NCBI GenBank assembly: GCA_043228905.1
Contig: JBHGNT010000001.1
Coordinates: 1,798,001-1,862,000 of the forward strand
From: Azolla caroliniana
Lineage: Eukaryota > Polypodiophyta
DNA length: 64,000 nucleotides
Direction of reading: 5' to 3'
Of this stretch, positions 61,075 through 64,000 are shown piece by piece. A program made the position numbers and the translations under genes. The notes under the pieces were generated by a model that searched no databases, was not told the DNA's origin, and saw only the letters and a list, made by a program, of their open reading frames with translations. The number at the start of each line of letters is the position of its first letter. Positions within the stretch are counted from its first letter, which is position 1.

Positions 61075-64000
61075 GTCTAGCCAAAATAGGAGTCGTTTGG
61101 TTGGACAGCCCTAGATCTGTGCAGCCCATTAGTGGTTCCATTCCCTCTAAGCAAGTTAGTGATGTGTTCGTAGCCCAAGTAATAGTTAGTACTAAAAGTA
61201 CCCCACCAGTACATGTCCTAGCACTCCTAGATTCCGGAGCTAACTCTTGCTTTATGGATAAGAAATTTTCTCAAGCTCATAAGATATCCCTAAGAAAACT
61301 CCAGTGTCCAGCCTCTGTAGTAGTCATTGATGGACGTCCCATTGCTTCCAGAAATATCATAGAAGAGTCAGAGCCCATTAATATTTTCCTAGATAACTTA
61401 GCATGTGTAGTATCATTTAATATTATTAGTATCCCAGAACATCCCATAGTTTTAGGATTACCGTGGTTCGAGTTACATAACCCAGACATAGATTGGAGAA
61501 CAAGAGAAATCCGGTGTCGACAAACCCAAGGGTCAACTCAGAAGATGGCAACCATTTCGCTACGTCAGTTGCGTAAAGAAGGGCACAAGGAGGAAATGTT
61601 CCTCTTTGCAATATCAGTAAACCCCTCCAGCACCACTAAAGAAGGATTCACCGTTCAACTTCCCGAGAAGTATCGTCATTACGCCAATGTGTTCGATAAA
61701 GTACAAGCCAACACACTTCCTCATCATCGGCCGTAAGATTGCCCCATCGATTTACAACCGGGAAAAGAGCCGCCATGGGGACCGATCTACAATTTGTCAC
61801 CAACCGAGTTGGAAGTCCTTCGGGCCTATATAGAGGAGAATTTGGAAAATGGTTTCGTTCGGCATTCGAAATCTCCAACCGGCGCGCCCATTTTCTTCGT
61901 CAAGAAAAAGGATGGATCACTTCGTCTTGTTGTAGATTACAGTGGCCTGAATAAGGTTACAATCAGGAATAGGTATGCTCTTCCCCTTATCTCAAGTCTT
62001 TTAGAACGGATCAATGGTGCCAGGTTCTTCACGAAGATCGACTTACGGGGAGCATATAACCTCGTACGGATCCGACCAGGAGACGAATGGAAGACCGCAT
62101 TTCGCACCAGATATGGGCACTTCGAGTATACGGTCATGCCGTTCGGCCTCACTAATGCACCGGCAGTCTTCCAGCACATGGCTAATGATATATTCCGAGA
62201 TCTATTTGATGATTGTTTGATCATCTATTTGGATGATCTACTGGTTTATTCAAAGACCCAAGAACAACATGATTCTCATGTACTATTAGTACTAAAACGA
62301 CTTCGAGAACATGGTCTGTATGCAAAGCTGGAAAAATGTAGTTTCAGGTGCAACCAAGTGGAATTTCTCGGCTACATCATTTCGTCAGAAGGCATCTCCA
62401 TGGACCCAGCTAAGGTCAAAACGGTGGTAGAATGGCAGACTCCATGTTCGGTGCGGGATGTGCAATGCTTCCTAGGCTTTGCCAATTTTTACCGGAAGTT
62501 CATACAAGATTACTCAAAGATCGTTCTACCTCTCACACAACTTACCAGGAAGGGACAACCATTCATTTGGTCTGAAGAAACGGACGTGGCTTTCGAGAGT
62601 CTTAAAAAGGCATTTACATCAGCTCCACTATTAGCTCATGTCGATCCGGAAAAACCATTTATTATCGAAGCTGACGCATCGGATTTTGCATTGAGGAGCA
62701 TTCTGTCACAACAAGGGAATGATGAGAAGCTCCTGTGTCTTTTCACTCACGCAAGTTTGACGACGCCGAAATCAACTACAAAATTCATGATAAGGAGCTA
62801 TTGGCAATAGTGGATTCTTTTATGCAATGGAGGCATTTTCTGGAGGGATCCTCTCATCCGGTCACCGTATTTAGTGACCACAAGAACCTTGCCTACTTTC
62901 AGGATGCTCGTGTGTTGAATCGACGTCAAGCTCGGTGGGCCCACTTCCTCACGCGTTTCGACTTCAAAATTACATATCGTCCGGGGAAGCACCAAGGGAA
63001 GGCAGATGCATTATCACGGTGTTCGTATCTAGCACCCCGTCCCGGCGAGCCAGCTTTTAATAACCAAAAATAAGTCATCTTGGGACTGGCACGACTACAA
63101 GCAACAAAGATCTTTGACATGCCCATGGATTCCCGCGTTATCAATACCATACGCGAAGACTTGAAGACAGATGCGTTCGCCCAAGCTATACTAGCACAAA
63201 TTGATCCCTCTCGAGCGTCGTGTTCACAGTCGCAACCACCAGGTACGGACTATCGGCAATTCAAATACCATGATGGATTACTCTTCTTTAAAGAACTTTT
63301 GTATGTTCCTAATGGTTCTTGCTGCCTTCAAGTAGTACAAAACTATCATGATACATATACAACTGGGCATTTTGGTAGTACTAAAACACTACATTTAGTA
63401 CAACGATCATTCTAGTGGCCCTGTATGCGACAATTTGTCGAGGATTTTGTTCGGACTTGTGATACATGCTGCAGAGCGAAAATGCCAAGGCATCATCCAT
63501 ATGGTTTATTAGAACCATTACCAATTCCAAGCAAGCCGTGGCAATCCATTGCTCTAGACTTCATCACAGATCTTCCAGTCTCTAAGGGGTTCAATGCAAT
63601 TCTAACGGTGGTCGATCGATATACAAAGATGGTTCATTTATTGCCATGTACTAAGGAGATCTCCAGTGAAGACACTGCCGAAATTGTCATGCGTGAAGTA
63701 TGTCGGCATCATGGACTTCCCGATAGTATCATTTGCGACCGTGGACCCCAGTTCGTGTCAAAATTCTGGAAGCACCTTTTTAACATCCTCAAGGTCACTT
63801 GTAACCTCTCCTCCGGCTACCACCCACAAACCGACGGCCAAGCCGAACGAACCAATCAAACGCTGGAGCAGTATCTGCGGTGCTCTCTCAGCTATCATCA
63901 GGATGACTGGGTAGATATTCTCCACTTCGCCGAATTTGCCTATAACAACTCTATCCACGCATCCACGAAAGTTACGCCATTTTATGCTTATACGGGATGT
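61047..64000 (+). pseudogene. Pol of Tf1/sushi-type Ty3 (protease, RT, RNase H, integrase), broken and cut
   Basis: The protease motif ALLDSGANSCFM is near 61215 and HPIVLGLPWF near 61440. A TAA at 61736-61738 precedes RT (ENGFVRHSKSPTGAPIFFV, VVDYSGLNKVTIRNRYALP). The catalytic YLDD is near 62226. RNase H has EADASDFAL near 62668 and [15 protein letters not shown] after a frameshift near 62730. A TAA at 63071-63073 and a TAG near 63413-63415 interrupt the approach to integrase. The integrase keeps its finger (H-x-H, CDTCCRAK) and core (ALDFITDLP, CDRGPQF, HPQTDGQAERTNQT) to the last base. Presence of a chromodomain cannot be judged because the 3' end is outside. Confidence 0.88.

Larger units (their letters stand above)
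59335..64000 (+). mobile_element. Tf1/sushi-type Ty3 element, self-priming type; 3' end outside window
   Basis: The 5' LTR is at about 59335-59849. It is followed without a tRNA-type site by TTTGAACCGATTTT, which is complementary to the predicted RNA 5' end. Gag is at 59923-61074. Pol is in the -1 frame from 61047, with protease, RT, RNase H and integrase to the window end. Gag wording (FRGFLNQVRLVIQMHPSRYP) and the RT (DLRGAYNLVRIRPGDEWKTA, YLDDLLVYS) are of the Tf1/sushi branch known mainly from fungi and vertebrates. The copy is mildly decayed, with three stops and one frameshift in pol. Confidence 0.88.

Overview
The window is nuclear DNA of a land plant and is almost entirely transposable elements. 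It shows a five-exon cytochrome P450 gene with GT-AG introns, plant-type Copia and Ty3 retrotransposons primed from initiator-Met tRNA, hAT-type MITEs, LINEs, and relics of an intronless PPR gene. The PPR relic wording (blocks such as YAKCGDL and NCGMLEKAQKV) is the style of seed-free vascular plants, most like ferns; this is an inference of moderate confidence. No bacterial, plastid or mitochondrial gene order is seen.

Layout. 1-8901: a decayed minus-strand Copia element whose reverse transcriptase is split by a very young Copia (49-5499, identical LTRs, TSD ATCCA). 8902-13930: gene debris, including an eEF1B-like pseudogene, a possible cupin fragment, pieces of a plus-strand Copia and degenerate AT-rich repeats. 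13934-37633: a four-level nest. A PPR pseudogene is split by an old chromodomain Ty3 element (TSD ATCTT). That element holds a Tat-like Ty3 (14167-28470), whose gag is split by a young Ty3 of fungal type (15635-22915, TSD ACGG). It also holds an intact Copia (28536-33326, TSD CAATC). LTR divergence, counted by eye, falls from outer to inner elements as the nesting requires. 37639-41012: the rest of the PPR relic and two hAT-type MITEs with 8-bp TSDs.

41964-44187 (minus) holds the only apparently intact host gene, a CYP72-clan P450 of 545 aa. Its 5' half and upstream flank were duplicated to 49050-50303 plus 58887-59280. That copy is a pseudogene, later invaded by a LINE (50304-58870), which was in turn invaded by a rearranged Copia (50561-56513, TSD CTTGC). 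A second LINE fragment lies at about 48071-48905.

59335-64000 is the 5' part of a Ty3 element of the Tf1/sushi type, cut by the window edge. Its LTR carries a perfect four-unit heat-shock element just upstream of a TATA box. The predicted start of its transcript is complementary over 12 nt to the sequence directly after the LTR, the arrangement of self-priming retrotransposons. Gag and pol overlap in the -1 frame with a GTTAAAC slippery heptamer. These three signals together, and the fungal-type element at 15635-22915, are the most interesting content of the window.
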